A stretch of DNA of 64,000 nucleotides from CALNYZ01 sp942490945 (GCA_942490945.1 CALNYZ010000044.1:806001-870000), one strand, 5' to 3'. Numbered from the stretch's first letter, positions 1 to 8,973 are shown. A program made the numbers and translations. Notes: generated by a model not told the origin, from the letters alone.

Positions 1-236
1 CCTTTATCTATGGTCTGTGCCACAAACTGTGGTTGAACAACACCACCAGTAAGCTGGCCATGTTACAGTTTTACACGCATCAGGTGGGTACTGTGATACT
101 GGTTATTGGTTTGTTCTTGTTGTATGGAAAATTTATCAAAATCGAAACCTTGGATCCGATACTGGCTGCCGGCTCTATTGTCGTACTGATCGCCATGATC
201 ATGATGAAAATCCTGTTTATCAAATCTACCAGGTAA
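1..236 (+). CDS. membrane protein, 5'-truncated by the window edge
   Basis: The reading frame is open from the first bases of the window (in phase from position 3) and ends at a TAA at 234-236, so this is the C-terminal part of a longer gene. The visible 77 or so residues contain two hydrophobic stretches, around VGTVILVIGLFLLYG and LAAGSIVVLIAMIMMKILF, separated by a short polar loop. That suggests an inner-membrane protein with its C-terminus just after the last helix. An in-frame TTG at 33 could be called as a start, but the open frame upstream makes truncation more likely. I do not recognise the family. Confidence 0.5.
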   Translation, partial: FIYGLCHKLWLNNTTSKLAMLQFYTHQVGTVILVIGLFLLYGKFIKIETLDPILAAGSIVVLIAMIMMKILFIKSTR

Positions 237-321
237 TTTCTTTCACTAATAAAAACCAGCATAACAAATACCAACATGGCCTCAGACGAGGCCATGATCA
301 CTAGCCAATTCAAAAAATCAA

Positions 322-531
322 TTGAGTGAAGACAAAACGAAATCGTATTCACATTTTCGACAATTTCAAAAGAACCGCACGTATCAGGAAAAGAATGTAC
401 CGCAAGATGAAATATTTATGCTTTTGTGTAAATCAAAAACAAGGCATAGAATGGACGTTGTTGTCCCATTACTTTTTGCAACATGTTGGGTTTTACTTGT
501 GGTGATATTTCTGCTGACCGGGCAGGTCTAA
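322..531 (+). CDS. small single-pass membrane protein, hypothetical
   Basis: A 69-residue ORF begins with TTG at 322. It has a polar, basic first half rich in Lys, Gln and Arg, and one C-terminal hydrophobic helix (VVVPLLFATCWVLLVVIFLL), so it looks like a tail-anchored or single-pass inner-membrane protein. No family is recognised. The TTG start lacks a clear ribosome binding site, and the ORF lies alone between the truncated membrane gene and the lysE-like gene on the same strand. The coding call rests mainly on the clean transmembrane segment, and it could be spurious. Confidence 0.4.
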   Translation: MSEDKTKSYSHFRQFQKNRTYQEKNVPQDEIFMLLCKSKTRHRMDVVVPLLFATCWVLLVVIFLLTGQV

Positions 532-585
532 ATTTTGTATAACATTATCCGCGTCATATAAATATTACATCGGGCTATTGATTAA

Positions 586-1209
586 ATGAGCTTATTCGCA
601 TTACTTTCACTGTTCGGCATTATGCTGGTACTTGCAGCAATGCCAAGTACCAGTGTAGCACTGGTTGTCACACGTGCAGCGACATCAGGTTTAACCAATG
701 GTATTGCGGTTGCTGCCGGAATTGTACTGGGTGACCTGGTATTTGTTTTGTTAGCCATACTTGGCCTGTCCTTCGTAGCAGAAACAATGGCCAGCCTTTT
801 CATGGTCATCAAGTATCTGGGAGCTGCGTATTTAATCTGGCTCGGCATTACGCTATTAGCCAGCAAAAGCACAGCAACAGTTTCAACTAATCAAACCCGG
901 GGAAAATCCGGACTCATTGCGAGTTTTTTGGCAGGCTTTTTTCTGACGCTGGGTGATATTAAAGCTGTCTTTTTTTACATTAGCCTCTTCCCAATTTATA
1001 TAGACTTATCAGTATTACAAGTAATCGATATTATTCTTACAGTATTTATCACCGTGTTCAGTGTGGGTGGTGTAAAAGTATTCTATGCGTTTTCAGCAAC
1101 CAAAATTGCTTCCCTGGCTCGATACTCAAGCTTCGAATATGCTGCCAGAAAAGCAGCGGGTACATTCATGATTGGGGCAGCTGGTTACTTAATCATTAAA
1201 AACTGGTAA
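586..1209 (+). CDS. LysE/RhtB family amino-acid exporter
   Basis: This 207-residue polytopic inner-membrane protein has the layout of the LysE/RhtB translocators. It begins with a first helix, then the family signature region (MPSTSVALVVTRAATSGL followed by NGIAVAAGIVLGD, in the place of the usual PGP...G.......G...GD pattern). A second and third helix follow (KYLGAAYLIWLG), and after a polar loop the GFFLTLGDIKAVFFY segment and C-terminal helices. Family members export amino acids or related small metabolites by proton exchange. The substrate cannot be read from the sequence, and there is no adjacent LysG-type regulator. The start is an ATG at 586. The length is normal for the family. Confidence 0.8.
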   Translation: MSLFALLSLFGIMLVLAAMPSTSVALVVTRAATSGLTNGIAVAAGIVLGDLVFVLLAILGLSFVAETMASLFMVIKYLGAAYLIWLGITLLASKSTATVSTNQTRGKSGLIASFLAGFFLTLGDIKAVFFYISLFPIYIDLSVLQVIDIILTVFITVFSVGGVKVFYAFSATKIASLARYSSFEYAARKAAGTFMIGAAGYLIIKNW

Positions 1210-1307
1210 TGTATAATAATACACACTGAAGCATTTATATAACTATCAAGATAACTATTTTAAATTTTACACATTATCTTTTCTAAACAGTAACAGGAAG
1301 TCGATTT

Positions 1308-1928
1308 ATGATCCCAGCACTTGAGGCACTCGAAAGACTGCGCGCCGGCAATATTCGCTTTACTACCGAGGTGCAAGGCACGGACTCGATTGCCCGGCAG
1401 GTGCGTCATGTCAATCTGGCGGCAGAGCAAAAGCCGTTTGCAATTATTCTGGGTTGCTCCGACTCGCGCGTGCCGGCAGAAATCGTCTTTGACCAGGGGC
1501 TGGGTGATTTATTTGTTATTCGCGTGGCGGGAAATATCGTTGCACCGTCTCAAATCGGTAGTGTGGAATTTGCTGCCGAACGCTATTCGACTCGCCTGGT
1601 TGTGGTAATGGGGCATTCCAATTGTGGTGCGGTGCAAGCCACGCTGGAACAACTACAAACATCGATTCAAAACCCCTCTAAGAATCAATCCTCTATCGTC
1701 GACCGGGTAAGGCCTTCGGTTGAAGCCTTGCTGGATACCGACCTTAAAAATGATCCCCCGGCATTATTACATCATGCCGTCAGAGCCAATATTCGCACCT
1801 CGGCCAACCAGTTGCGTCACGGCTCGGAAATTCTGGAAAACCTGATCGCCAAGGAGGGTCTGCTCGTGGTGGGGGCAGAATATTCGCTGGAAACCGGGCT
1901 GGTGGATTTTTTTGATGGCATGCCCTGA
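1308..1928 (+). CDS. beta-class carbonic anhydrase
   Basis: This enzyme interconverts CO2 and bicarbonate. The 206-residue protein has the beta-class zinc site: Cys50 and Asp52 with Arg54 in GCSDSRVPAE, then His103 and Cys106 in GHSNCGAV. The conserved FVIRVAGN segment lies between them. There is no signal peptide, so it is probably cytoplasmic. The ATG at 1308 is preceded by a good AGGAAG ribosome binding site. Length and motif order are typical. In an autotroph it would supply bicarbonate or CO2 to carbon fixation, but nothing nearby ties it to a carboxysome. A second, unrelated alpha-class enzyme lies at 59189-59998 in the other half of the window. Confidence 0.93.
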   Translation: MIPALEALERLRAGNIRFTTEVQGTDSIARQVRHVNLAAEQKPFAIILGCSDSRVPAEIVFDQGLGDLFVIRVAGNIVAPSQIGSVEFAAERYSTRLVVVMGHSNCGAVQATLEQLQTSIQNPSKNQSSIVDRVRPSVEALLDTDLKNDPPALLHHAVRANIRTSANQLRHGSEILENLIAKEGLLVVGAEYSLETGLVDFFDGMP

Positions 1929-1937
1929 AACAGGGAA

Positions 1938-2456
1938 ATGAGCAATTTATTACACGCAATGACTCTTATGACGCAACAAAACTTTACACACCTGTGTCTA
2001 AAAAATATTTTACAGATGGTGTTGCTATGCACATTGCTGGCTGCATGTGAATCCACCACGCATGTCAGTGATACATTAACAATAAGTGCGCCAACGTCAG
2101 GAAACAACATAACCGAATTGGCAAAGGGAAATCCGGAGATCGGTAAGACCATAAAGACTTACGAAATACCGTTAGTGGTAGACACTCCGCGTGATGCCGT
2201 GCTGAAAATTGACTTTAAAGTAAAAGATACCGGTCACTGCATGACTACCTATGAACCAACCGTATTTTATCTCAATGGAAAAGAGATCATTCAGTTCGAT
2301 TTTCGTCGCTTCTTTTTAAAAAAGTACGTCACGCAAGAAATCAAACTCAAAGCCGCACAATTTATAACCGGCAAGAACACGCTTAAGATCGAGACCGGTT
2401 TTTGTCAATATGATATCGACGTTTTAAAACTGAACAGCCTCAAGTTAATATTTTAA
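1938..2456 (+). CDS. putative lipoprotein, unknown function
   Basis: The 172-residue product has a hydrophobic N-terminal stretch ending in a lipobox (LLAAC, Cys37), so it is predicted to be an envelope lipoprotein. The mature part is polar with alternating beta-like segments (VLKIDFKV, PTVFYLNGKEIIQFDFR, NTLKIETGF) and two further cysteines that could pair. No family is recognised. It starts 9 bases after the carbonic anhydrase stop and may be co-transcribed. The assigned ATG leaves a long N-region before the hydrophobic core; Met8 or Met11 are alternative starts that fit a lipoprotein signal better. Confidence 0.6.
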   Translation: MSNLLHAMTLMTQQNFTHLCLKNILQMVLLCTLLAACESTTHVSDTLTISAPTSGNNITELAKGNPEIGKTIKTYEIPLVVDTPRDAVLKIDFKVKDTGHCMTTYEPTVFYLNGKEIIQFDFRRFFLKKYVTQEIKLKAAQFITGKNTLKIETGFCQYDIDVLKLNSLKLIF

Positions 2457-2480
2457 TAAAGATGCAACAGGAATATTAAT

Positions 2481-2497
2481 AATAACTTCGCGTTATT
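2481..2497. terminator. possible small bidirectional hairpin
   Basis: Between the convergent genes ending at 2456 and 2501 lies AATAAC-TTCGC-GTTATT, a 6-base-pair stem around a UUCG-like loop. It is short and has no clean T-run, so its terminator role is only suggested by its position. Confidence 0.3.
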
Positions 2498-2500
2498 CAT

Positions 2501-3103
2501 CTAGATTTTAATCGTAAAGCCTGCAAACAGTCCGAAACCGTTACTCTTTATATCGGCTTTCTGATTGTTGATTTCTTCATCAAAATCCACTGCAAAATAT
2601 TTAGCCTCTGCGCTGATGGCAAAGCGCTCGTTTATCTCGAACTCGGCACCCGCTTTTATTTGAACTGACGGTCCGCGTGTATCATGATCGATTGCGCCGG
2701 TAAATGTGACACCCGCACTACCTAGACCAATACCCACAAAGGGTTTAACCGTACCCTGATTATTAAAATAATATTCTGCCAAACCGTAAACATGGCCAAA
2801 GTCGGCTTCACCTGTATTGCCATTACTGTGGGTAAAATCTTTCTTGTAACCAAACACTTCGCCGCCAAAGGCAAAGCCGTTATCCAGTCGATACAGGTAC
2901 ATAAAACCAAGTGATGGCGAGGCATCACTGTCGAGGGTAAAGCTGTTACCCTTTACGCTGTGTGGACCACTGTCCGACCAGTCAACAATACCCAGCTTGG
3001 GTTGCAACATGTGTTCGCCCGCCATGGCTGGCAGTGTAACCAGCACATTCAAAAACATGACAACCAATGTGGAGTGAAATAGCGTTTTGCGAAATTGCTT
3101 CAT
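2501..3103 (-). CDS. outer-membrane beta-barrel protein (opacity/OmpW-like fold)
   Basis: The start is placed at the ATG at 3103 because it follows a strong AAGGAGACGGTC ribosome binding site; the ORF is open 8 codons further up. The N-terminus is a signal peptide (hydrophobic run ending LPAMA). The remaining 175 or so residues are alternating amphipathic strands with aromatic-rich ends, such as PSLGFMYLYRLDNGFAFGGE, FVGIGLGSAGVTF and FGLFAGFTIKI at the very C-terminus, which is the classic final strand for BAM recognition. This resembles 8-stranded opacity-type barrels. Function is unknown. It converges with the lipoprotein gene to its left. Confidence 0.7.
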   Translation of the reverse strand: MKQFRKTLFHSTLVVMFLNVLVTLPAMAGEHMLQPKLGIVDWSDSGPHSVKGNSFTLDSDASPSLGFMYLYRLDNGFAFGGEVFGYKKDFTHSNGNTGEADFGHVYGLAEYYFNNQGTVKPFVGIGLGSAGVTFTGAIDHDTRGPSVQIKAGAEFEINERFAISAEAKYFAVDFDEEINNQKADIKSNGFGLFAGFTIKI

Positions 3104-3338
3104 GACCGTCTCCTTTTTACAGTGCATAAATTTTTTGATTTATTCACAAGCTTGCCATCGTGATGTTGATTACATTATCAAACTTACTCTTATTGTAAAC
3201 ACGTATTGTGTAACATTTTGTAACCCATCTTGAACCCTGCTGCGCAGCGATTGTGTCAGTACAAATAAAACAAGGTTAATATCTTGTATCACGCATCAGC
3301 ATAAATATCATAATATTTTATATTTCTGGCCAGCTGTA

Positions 3339-3371
3339 ATCCAGATCCAATCCAGGTCCAATCAAGATGCA
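3339..3371. repeat. degenerate 11-bp tandem repeat, 3 units
   Basis: Three consecutive 11-mers are ATCCAGATCCA, ATCCAGGTCCA and ATCAAGATGCA. The array directly abuts the transcription terminator at 3371-3400. No function is apparent, and the stretch from 3104 to 3421 holds nothing else recognisable. Confidence 0.4.
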
Positions 3372-3400
3372 AAAAAAAGCCTCCGCTTGCAGGGAGGCTT
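3371..3400 (-). terminator. rho-independent terminator
   Basis: Read on the minus strand, the sequence is AAGCCTCC-ctgcaagc-GGAGGCTT followed by an unbroken T-run. It lies just beyond the stop of the minus-strand gene at 3422-3895, so it is a textbook intrinsic terminator for that gene. Confidence 0.85.
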
Positions 3401-3421
3401 GTTATTCAGGATCATGGGTTA

Positions 3422-3895
3422 TTAAAATATTTGCAGTAACAAATGAATTTCATACGCCATCAAACCAAGATAACCGGCAGCAAATCCGTACAGGATATAC
3501 TTCACCTTGACCACTCTGAAAAAACGGTGGTTCTGGTGCGCGACCAGCAAGATCAGGGACAAACACGTAAGCAGGTATTTGTAGATAAAGAAGGCATCAA
3601 TACCCCGGCTAATAGCTTCGTTCATTAACAGGTTCAGCTCGATGCCGCCATGCTGCATGATAATCGAAGTGAATATAAAATCGGCAATGCATAACAGCAC
3701 AATACCCAGTGCCAGTATCATGACATGGGATTCAAACCAGTCTGTCTGGCTGTGCACGTCTTCGTTGCGTCGCAGTATTTTGCGACGGCCACGTATGCCC
3801 TGCACATGCAACGGACGGGTGGGGGTTTGCCGGCGATTCAGTTCATAACGACGGCAATCAAACTCGATTCGGTCTGAGCTTAAAGAAGAATGCAT
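3422..3895 (-). CDS. small three-helix membrane protein (DUF5658-like)
   Basis: The 157-residue product has a basic, polar N-terminal region of about 50 residues rich in Arg. Three hydrophobic segments follow: HVMILALGIVLLCIADFIFTS, YKYLLTCLSLILLVAHQ and VKYILYGFAAGYLGLMAYEIHLLL. The pattern of an acidic residue in the first helix followed by a G-x-E-x-N-x-x-M loop (GGIELNLLMNEAI) is like the DUF5658 group of small membrane proteins of unknown function; that resemblance is from memory. It is monocistronic with its own terminator at 3371-3400. Confidence 0.55.
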   Translation of the reverse strand: MHSSLSSDRIEFDCRRYELNRRQTPTRPLHVQGIRGRRKILRRNEDVHSQTDWFESHVMILALGIVLLCIADFIFTSIIMQHGGIELNLLMNEAISRGIDAFFIYKYLLTCLSLILLVAHQNHRFFRVVKVKYILYGFAAGYLGLMAYEIHLLLQIF

Positions 3896-3925
3896 ACCTG
3901 CCTCACATTCAAAATAAACGATTCA

Positions 3926-3952
3926 TATACTGGGCAATTAATGGCCAGTATA
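3926..3952. promoter_or_regulatory. inverted repeat upstream of the 3422-3895 gene
   Basis: TATACTGG and its exact complement CCAGTATA are separated by 11 bases, about 30 bases upstream of the start at 3895. This is the size and place of an operator for a dimeric regulator. The rest of the 3896-4272 gap is AT-rich with no other feature I can support; it must also carry the promoter of the divergent LysR gene. Confidence 0.35.
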
Positions 3953-4272
3953 AACAAAAGTGTGACGCAGTTCACATAAAATTTAGAACTTGAATGCGTC
4001 TATTCTCATTTAAAAGTTAATAAAATCAATAAAATAGCCAATAGTATGATTCCGGACACGATCATCAACATAAATTTTCTGCCATTTGAAAATCCTTTAC
4101 ACCAGTTCTCTGGTTAATGTTGTCAGTGGTTGTCATGCAAGACTTTCACAGCGGATTTCAGTTAACGCAACAGACCTAACAAGGTGAACCGGATCTACAA
4201 ATCACATTTAGCCGTCACCATGGATGACAAGAATCAATGGTGAAAATCTGGATTTTAGATTAAGGTGCGGCT

Positions 4273-5112
4273 ATGGATATCGATGCACTCAAGACGTTTC
4301 TGGAAGTGACTGCCACCAAACATTTTGGCACCTCGGCCAAGTCCCTGTTTGTAAGTCAGTCGACCGTGAGTGCGCGTATAAAATTACTGGAAGAACGACT
4401 CGGTGTACCGCTGTTCAGTCGCCAGCGTAATAATATTCATCTGACCTCCGCCGGTGAAAGACTGGTACCACTGGCAGAAACTATTGTTACTGCATGGAAC
4501 CGCGCCAAACTGGAAATCGCTGTCAACGAGTCGAATCAGGTGCCGTTTGTGGTGGGTGCCTTGCCCAGCTTGTGGGATTCGATTTTGAAAGACTGGATTA
4601 CCTTTATGCGTGATTCACAACCCACGGTAATTCTTGATATCGAAGCACAGGATCTGGATATGCTCGTGCGTCGTGTTAAAGATGGCACGGTCGACATCGC
4701 CTATACCTGGGACCAGCCACAAATTGCCAATATTCGTAGCGAAGAAGTTTCAACAGTGCCATTAATCCTGGTGTCGACCAAACCTGATCTTACCGTGCAA
4801 GAAGCATTGTCCACAGGTTATGTACTGGTGGAATGGGGCACAAGCTTTGCTATTTCCCATGCGCAATATTTTCCGGATGCCCCGCCGCCAGAAATGCGCG
4901 TCGAAGTTGGGCGTATTGCACTGGATTATATTTTTAGCCGCGGTGGCAGCGGTTATTTTGCCGAGCCCATGGTGGAAGAATACATTCAGAGCGGCGAATT
5001 ATATCTGGTGGACAAGGCGCCTAAAATTAATCGCAATGTTTATTCCCTGTATCAGGCGGAAAATGACAAACAGGAAATTATTAATCACGCTCAAACCTAT
5101 TTTAACACCTGA
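4273..5112 (+). CDS. LysR-family transcriptional regulator
   Basis: The 279-residue protein starts with a LysR winged helix-turn-helix at residues 1-60 (MDIDALKTFLEVTATKHFGTSA, then VSQSTVSARIKLLEERLGVPLFSR). A linker helix and a periplasmic-binding-protein-like effector domain from about residue 90 follow. The N-terminus recalls the HdfR branch (LKTFLEV...KHFG.AA..L.VSQSTVSARI). It is transcribed away from the 3422-3895 gene and immediately towards the secreted GH123-like gene, 14 bases downstream. That downstream gene is the obvious candidate target, or the two may simply be co-transcribed. The effector is unknown. Confidence 0.85.
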   Translation: MDIDALKTFLEVTATKHFGTSAKSLFVSQSTVSARIKLLEERLGVPLFSRQRNNIHLTSAGERLVPLAETIVTAWNRAKLEIAVNESNQVPFVVGALPSLWDSILKDWITFMRDSQPTVILDIEAQDLDMLVRRVKDGTVDIAYTWDQPQIANIRSEEVSTVPLILVSTKPDLTVQEALSTGYVLVEWGTSFAISHAQYFPDAPPPEMRVEVGRIALDYIFSRGGSGYFAEPMVEEYIQSGELYLVDKAPKINRNVYSLYQAENDKQEIINHAQTYFNT

Positions 5113-5126
5113 TAGTCCGCCTGATT

Positions 5127-6914
5127 ATGACTAGCTTGATGACCCGCTTTAAAACTGGCCTGCTGACCTGCTGTTGTTTATTTTTATTTCACTTTAACTT
5201 GTATGCCGATCCGATTAATACCGGTGTCGCCGTTCACTACCAGGCAAATCCTTTTCTCGAAGCCACTTTCGCAAACCCGCCGAAAAACATCCGTCTTGCC
5301 TCCGGTTTTGCCAGCAGCTTTCAAAAAGTGTATTTATCTGCACCGCATAATTTTAACAACAAGTTCTCCGAGTCCGGCAATATTGCGCTGGCGAAAAATG
5401 AATATGAATCGGTGCAGCTCGTACTGTTTCCTTTTCAGAATATTGACGCGGTTGACATCAAGCTGTCAGAGTTCAAACACGACAATGGCAACACGATATT
5501 TAATGCTGCACATATACGCTTGCGCCCGGTAGGTTACGTCAGTCAGATTGCGACACGTTTCCCCGCTAATCGTAAAGGCTGGCATCCGGATCCATTATTT
5601 CCACAGCAGCAACTCCAGCTCACCAAATCGCAACCGCAATCAATATTACTCACCGTGTATACGCCGCACGACAGTTTGGCAGGCAATTACCACGGTAAAA
5701 TCAGTATTTATCAACACAATAAATTATTAACGCAACTGTCGCTGAACATAAAAGTATGGAATTTCACCCTGCCGAATAAAAGCCGTTTTAAAAGCAGTAA
5801 CTTTAATACCTATAGCCGCATCAAATCTATGTGGCCAGGCATCATGGAGAAAGCCGGGCCTGGTCAGAAAATTATTCAACAACAGTTCCTCAAGGTAGCC
5901 TCGCTGGCGGCCCAAAACAGGTTGCCCAGTAGTGGTTTTATAGTAAACGGCCTGAATAGCTGGAACAATAAAAACCACGGCGACACAAGCATGGCCTGGC
6001 CTACACACGAGAATGTGAACGGAAAATGGCAACTGGATACGGACAATCTTGATTATTTATTTAGTATACTTGCCCGTCAATTCACTAATCACTTTTTTAC
6101 TGCCTTCACCTTTAATTTGCATCAGCCAGAAGAGAGCTATGCCAAACGCAAACGAATATTAGAATACTATCTTGATGACTATCTGGCATATTTAAAAAAA
6201 CATCATCTGCAAAAAAATGCGTATATTTATAACATTGATGAACCCTGGGGTGACAGAATCGAAACTGTGAAAGCACAGTACAAAATGCTCAAGTCAATTG
6301 TCGGCGATGACATCAAGGTCATGCAAAACACCAATCAAAATAATAATAAAATAATTGGCGAATTGCTTGGTCACTTCGACGTGCTGGACATTAATCTCGG
6401 TTTTTATCATGTGACCGAGCTGGAAAAATACCGCCGTCACTATCCTGAAAAGTTAAAGGAAGTATGGTGGAATCTGAACTTGTGGCCATCGACGCGGCCC
6501 AATCTGTTCATCGAATACCCGCTGATCGATGCACGCATCATTGGACCCATGAGCTACAAATACAACATGCAGGGTTTTGAATACTGGGAGTTGTTTCATG
6601 CCGATGGCTACAAGCATTATCGTCCCGCCGACAAATTGAATCTGAAACTCGACTGGCAAGCCAATGCACAATCACTTGATGGCAATCTTGTTTATCCAAC
6701 CGATGATATGGATGTACTCAGCTCGTTACGACTGGAAGCCTTGCGCGATGGATTCGAAGACCAGGAATATCTTTACCTGCTTGCGCTTCACCACCCTGGT
6801 CATGTGTTGTTGCACGTACCGCTGGTAAAAGATATTTTTGATTTTGAACAATCACCGCAACAATACCTTGCGTTTCGACAGCAGCTTGCCGAGGCAATAC
6901 TAAAACCACATTAG
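5127..6914 (+). CDS. secreted DUF4091 / GH123-like glycosidase candidate
   Basis: The 595-residue protein has an N-terminal signal peptide (LTCCCLFLFHFNLYA). A beta-sandwich region with NEYESVQLVLFPFQN and SILLTVYTPHDSLAGNYHG follows, which is characteristic of DUF4091 proteins. A barrel-like domain comes next, containing YIYNIDEPWGD at about residue 370 and the terminal motif LRLEALRDGFEDQEYLYLL. DUF4091 is related to glycoside hydrolase family 123 (beta-N-acetylgalactosaminidases), where an Asp-Glu pair assists substrate-assisted catalysis; the DEP triplet here is consistent with that. The substrate is unknown. It probably acts in the periplasm or outside the cell on amino-sugar glycans. 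It follows the LysR gene closely, and a strong hairpin terminates it. Confidence 0.72.
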   Translation: MTSLMTRFKTGLLTCCCLFLFHFNLYADPINTGVAVHYQANPFLEATFANPPKNIRLASGFASSFQKVYLSAPHNFNNKFSESGNIALAKNEYESVQLVLFPFQNIDAVDIKLSEFKHDNGNTIFNAAHIRLRPVGYVSQIATRFPANRKGWHPDPLFPQQQLQLTKSQPQSILLTVYTPHDSLAGNYHGKISIYQHNKLLTQLSLNIKVWNFTLPNKSRFKSSNFNTYSRIKSMWPGIMEKAGPGQKIIQQQFLKVASLAAQNRLPSSGFIVNGLNSWNNKNHGDTSMAWPTHENVNGKWQLDTDNLDYLFSILARQFTNHFFTAFTFNLHQPEESYAKRKRILEYYLDDYLAYLKKHHLQKNAYIYNIDEPWGDRIETVKAQYKMLKSIVGDDIKVMQNTNQNNNKIIGELLGHFDVLDINLGFYHVTELEKYRRHYPEKLKEVWWNLNLWPSTRPNLFIEYPLIDARIIGPMSYKYNMQGFEYWELFHADGYKHYRPADKLNLKLDWQANAQSLDGNLVYPTDDMDVLSSLRLEALRDGFEDQEYLYLLALHHPGHVLLHVPLVKDIFDFEQSPQQYLAFRQQLAEAILKPH

Positions 6915-6931
6915 ATGCATCATTAGCCTGG

Positions 6932-6962
6932 CGTGTTCACCTCCTGGTTAGAGGTGAACACG
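6932..6962. terminator. bidirectional terminator hairpin
   Basis: The palindrome CGTGTTCACCTC-ctggtta-GAGGTGAACACG forms a perfect 12-base-pair stem between the convergent genes ending at 6914 and 6983. The T-tract is weak on either strand, but stem strength and position support termination. Confidence 0.65.
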
Positions 6963-6982
6963 TTAATTGTATATCGTGTCTG

Positions 6983-7555
6983 TTAACGGCCCTGATACAA
7001 CCTTGGTTTGTCATATTCTGATTTTTGCTGCCACTTGGGCAGGTATTCCGCTTTCTTCTCGATAATGCTTTGCTGGTTGTCGCGCGCCCACTGCTCACCT
7101 TCGGCATTCGGTCGCATACGTTTGGTTTCATTAAACCACGCATTAAACTCTGGCTCACTTGCCGGATTATTGATGGCTTTTAAACTGAAGCGTGCCCGCC
7201 AGAATCCCATACGGGGGGTAACCAGTGCATAATAGGTTTTGCCGGCTTGCAATTCAGCCTCCATAAAATCAGCAGCTTCGCTGACTACCATAAATAAATG
7301 CTTGCCTGGGCTGGTTTCATAGGCGACCTGTGTGCCATACGAAATAGTCGAAATATATTTCACATCATCGTAGACCACTGCCTGGATGGCCCCACCCATA
7401 GATGATGGCCGCATGAACACGACCATCGCCTTGTCCGCAGCGGGTTGTTTTGTTTTTTCTGCATCCGGAACTGCAACAATATGTGTAGACACCGAACATG
7501 CCTGCAATGAAGCATAAATTAATCCTAACAAGACCATCTTGAGCGCTATTTTCAT
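6983..7555 (-). CDS. putative lipoprotein (DUF2846-like)
   Basis: The 190-residue protein has a lipoprotein signal ending SLQAC (Cys20). A compact domain follows, with KAMVVFMRPSSMGGAIQAVVYDD and PGKHLFMVVSEAADFMEAELQAGKTYYALV. That pattern resembles DUF2846-type domains: a small beta-sandwich with a G-K-x-Y-Y motif near its end. Function is unknown. The C-terminal 60 residues are charged and helical. It stands alone on the minus strand, 120 bases from the next gene upstream. Confidence 0.6.
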   Translation of the reverse strand: MKIALKMVLLGLIYASLQACSVSTHIVAVPDAEKTKQPAADKAMVVFMRPSSMGGAIQAVVYDDVKYISTISYGTQVAYETSPGKHLFMVVSEAADFMEAELQAGKTYYALVTPRMGFWRARFSLKAINNPASEPEFNAWFNETKRMRPNAEGEQWARDNQQSIIEKKAEYLPKWQQKSEYDKPRLYQGR

Positions 7556-7674
7556 AATTCCCCCTGATTATTGGTTTTGGATAATAAGGTATACGTTTGA
7601 TTAACGATTTGGGTCTGACGAAATATTAATTATCGGCAAAGGGTATGTAAACACTGGCGTAGCAGTAGGTCATG

Positions 7675-8973
7675 TCAATTGGCCAGCGCCTGCAGCTTCT
7701 CGATCACTTCAGCACTATCCCATTCGATGGCAGCATTGACACCGTAATGAATACGGCCATCGGCGCCGATAACAAAAGTCGATGGGTACACCAGCACGTT
7801 CCACATCGCAGAGATCTCGCCGCTTTCATCCAGCAATACCGGAAAATCTACATTCACCAGTTTCAAAAAGTCCGTGATGGTTTGTTTGCTTTCGGCATAG
7901 TTAACGGATATCAATTCGAATGGCTTGCCGTGCATTTTTTTGCGCAATCGATTTAACGAGGGAATTTCCTTTACACACGGGGGACACCAGGTGGCCCAGA
8001 AGTTAACGACGGTTACCTTGCCTTTATACTGTTCGCGCAGATAATGTTTACCTGTTACGTCATACAAATCTATTTTTGGCGGTATCGGGTCACCCTTGTA
8101 CGATCTGATTTTATTATCCAGTGCCGTCGCTTTCACAGTCTGCTGCTGCAGCGGCGCAGCGGCAACCGGTGCGGGGGTACGTTTAAACAGACTGATAATA
8201 TCGATAATCTCGTCCTGAATAACCTGCAATCGTACTTTGGTCGCGGGTGAATCATCACCCTGATAAAATACCGCGGTGACACCTTTTTGAATTTTCAGGT
8301 ACACCTGGCTGCCACCTTGTTGCAAGGCGTCCACGACGTACTTGACCTGCCAGCGTGTATTACGTTTTTCGCCCTGGAATATCATGACCGGCACGTTGGT
8401 AGCCGATACCGCGGGTTCATAAATCGGTGCCTGGCCCAGCGCAGGAATCGTGGCATACAGGTCGGGCGAAAACAAAATCGCACCAAGAATATAATTCCTG
8501 GTTATTTTTTGCGTGCTTGCCGCAAGCTGCCATTCACGTATGCCTTTTAATACCGGGATAGCACCATAGGATTGTGAGAGTAACAAAATGTTCTTGCCGG
8601 TTTTTTTACGCGCCGCAAAAATCATGTCGCGCACATAGCGCGCATCCATCTCTCGCATGGTCTTGGTGCCAGGCGGCATGAACAGGCTCTCGGCGAAATC
8701 AATCAGCCACACTTCAATACCTTTATGCACCAGTTTTTCTGCCACATCATAATGCCGTGCATTGACGCCAAAACCGGGTGCGACCCAGATGATCAAGGTA
8801 TCACTTTGCGGTGATTTATCTGTTCCCCTGGCCGGGGCAAAATGCTGATATATCAATTCCTGCTTGTCGTGCGTCCTGAAGGTACGATCGACATAATGAT
8901 CCGCGAGTGCGACAGAACTGTTCACGATGAAAAAAATAAACAGAGCAGCTTTAATAACGACTTTCAACAACAT
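7675..8973 (-). CDS. fusion of alpha/beta hydrolase and TlpA-like thioredoxin
   Basis: The 432-residue exported protein (signal peptide to about residue 24, ending VALA) joins two folds. Residues 40-265 are an alpha/beta-hydrolase: APGFGVNARHYDVAEKL, then LLLSQSYGAIPVL, where the nucleophile elbow is S-x-S-x-G instead of G-x-S-x-G. Residues 295-432 are a TlpA/ResA-type thioredoxin with VNFWATWCPPC and the cis-Pro region LVYPSTFVIGADG. The thioredoxin half should reduce or shuffle disulfides in the periplasm. The hydrolase half has no assigned substrate. The gene overlaps the upstream peptidase gene by 23 bases and shares its operon with mnmE. I see no frameshift between the halves, so the fusion appears genuine. 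Confidence 0.8.
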   Translation of the reverse strand: MLLKVVIKAALFIFFIVNSSVALADHYVDRTFRTHDKQELIYQHFAPARGTDKSPQSDTLIIWVAPGFGVNARHYDVAEKLVHKGIEVWLIDFAESLFMPPGTKTMREMDARYVRDMIFAARKKTGKNILLLSQSYGAIPVLKGIREWQLAASTQKITRNYILGAILFSPDLYATIPALGQAPIYEPAVSATNVPVMIFQGEKRNTRWQVKYVVDALQQGGSQVYLKIQKGVTAVFYQGDDSPATKVRLQVIQDEIIDIISLFKRTPAPVAAAPLQQQTVKATALDNKIRSYKGDPIPPKIDLYDVTGKHYLREQYKGKVTVVNFWATWCPPCVKEIPSLNRLRKKMHGKPFELISVNYAESKQTITDFLKLVNVDFPVLLDESGEISAMWNVLVYPSTFVIGADGRIHYGVNAAIEWDSAEVIEKLQALAN

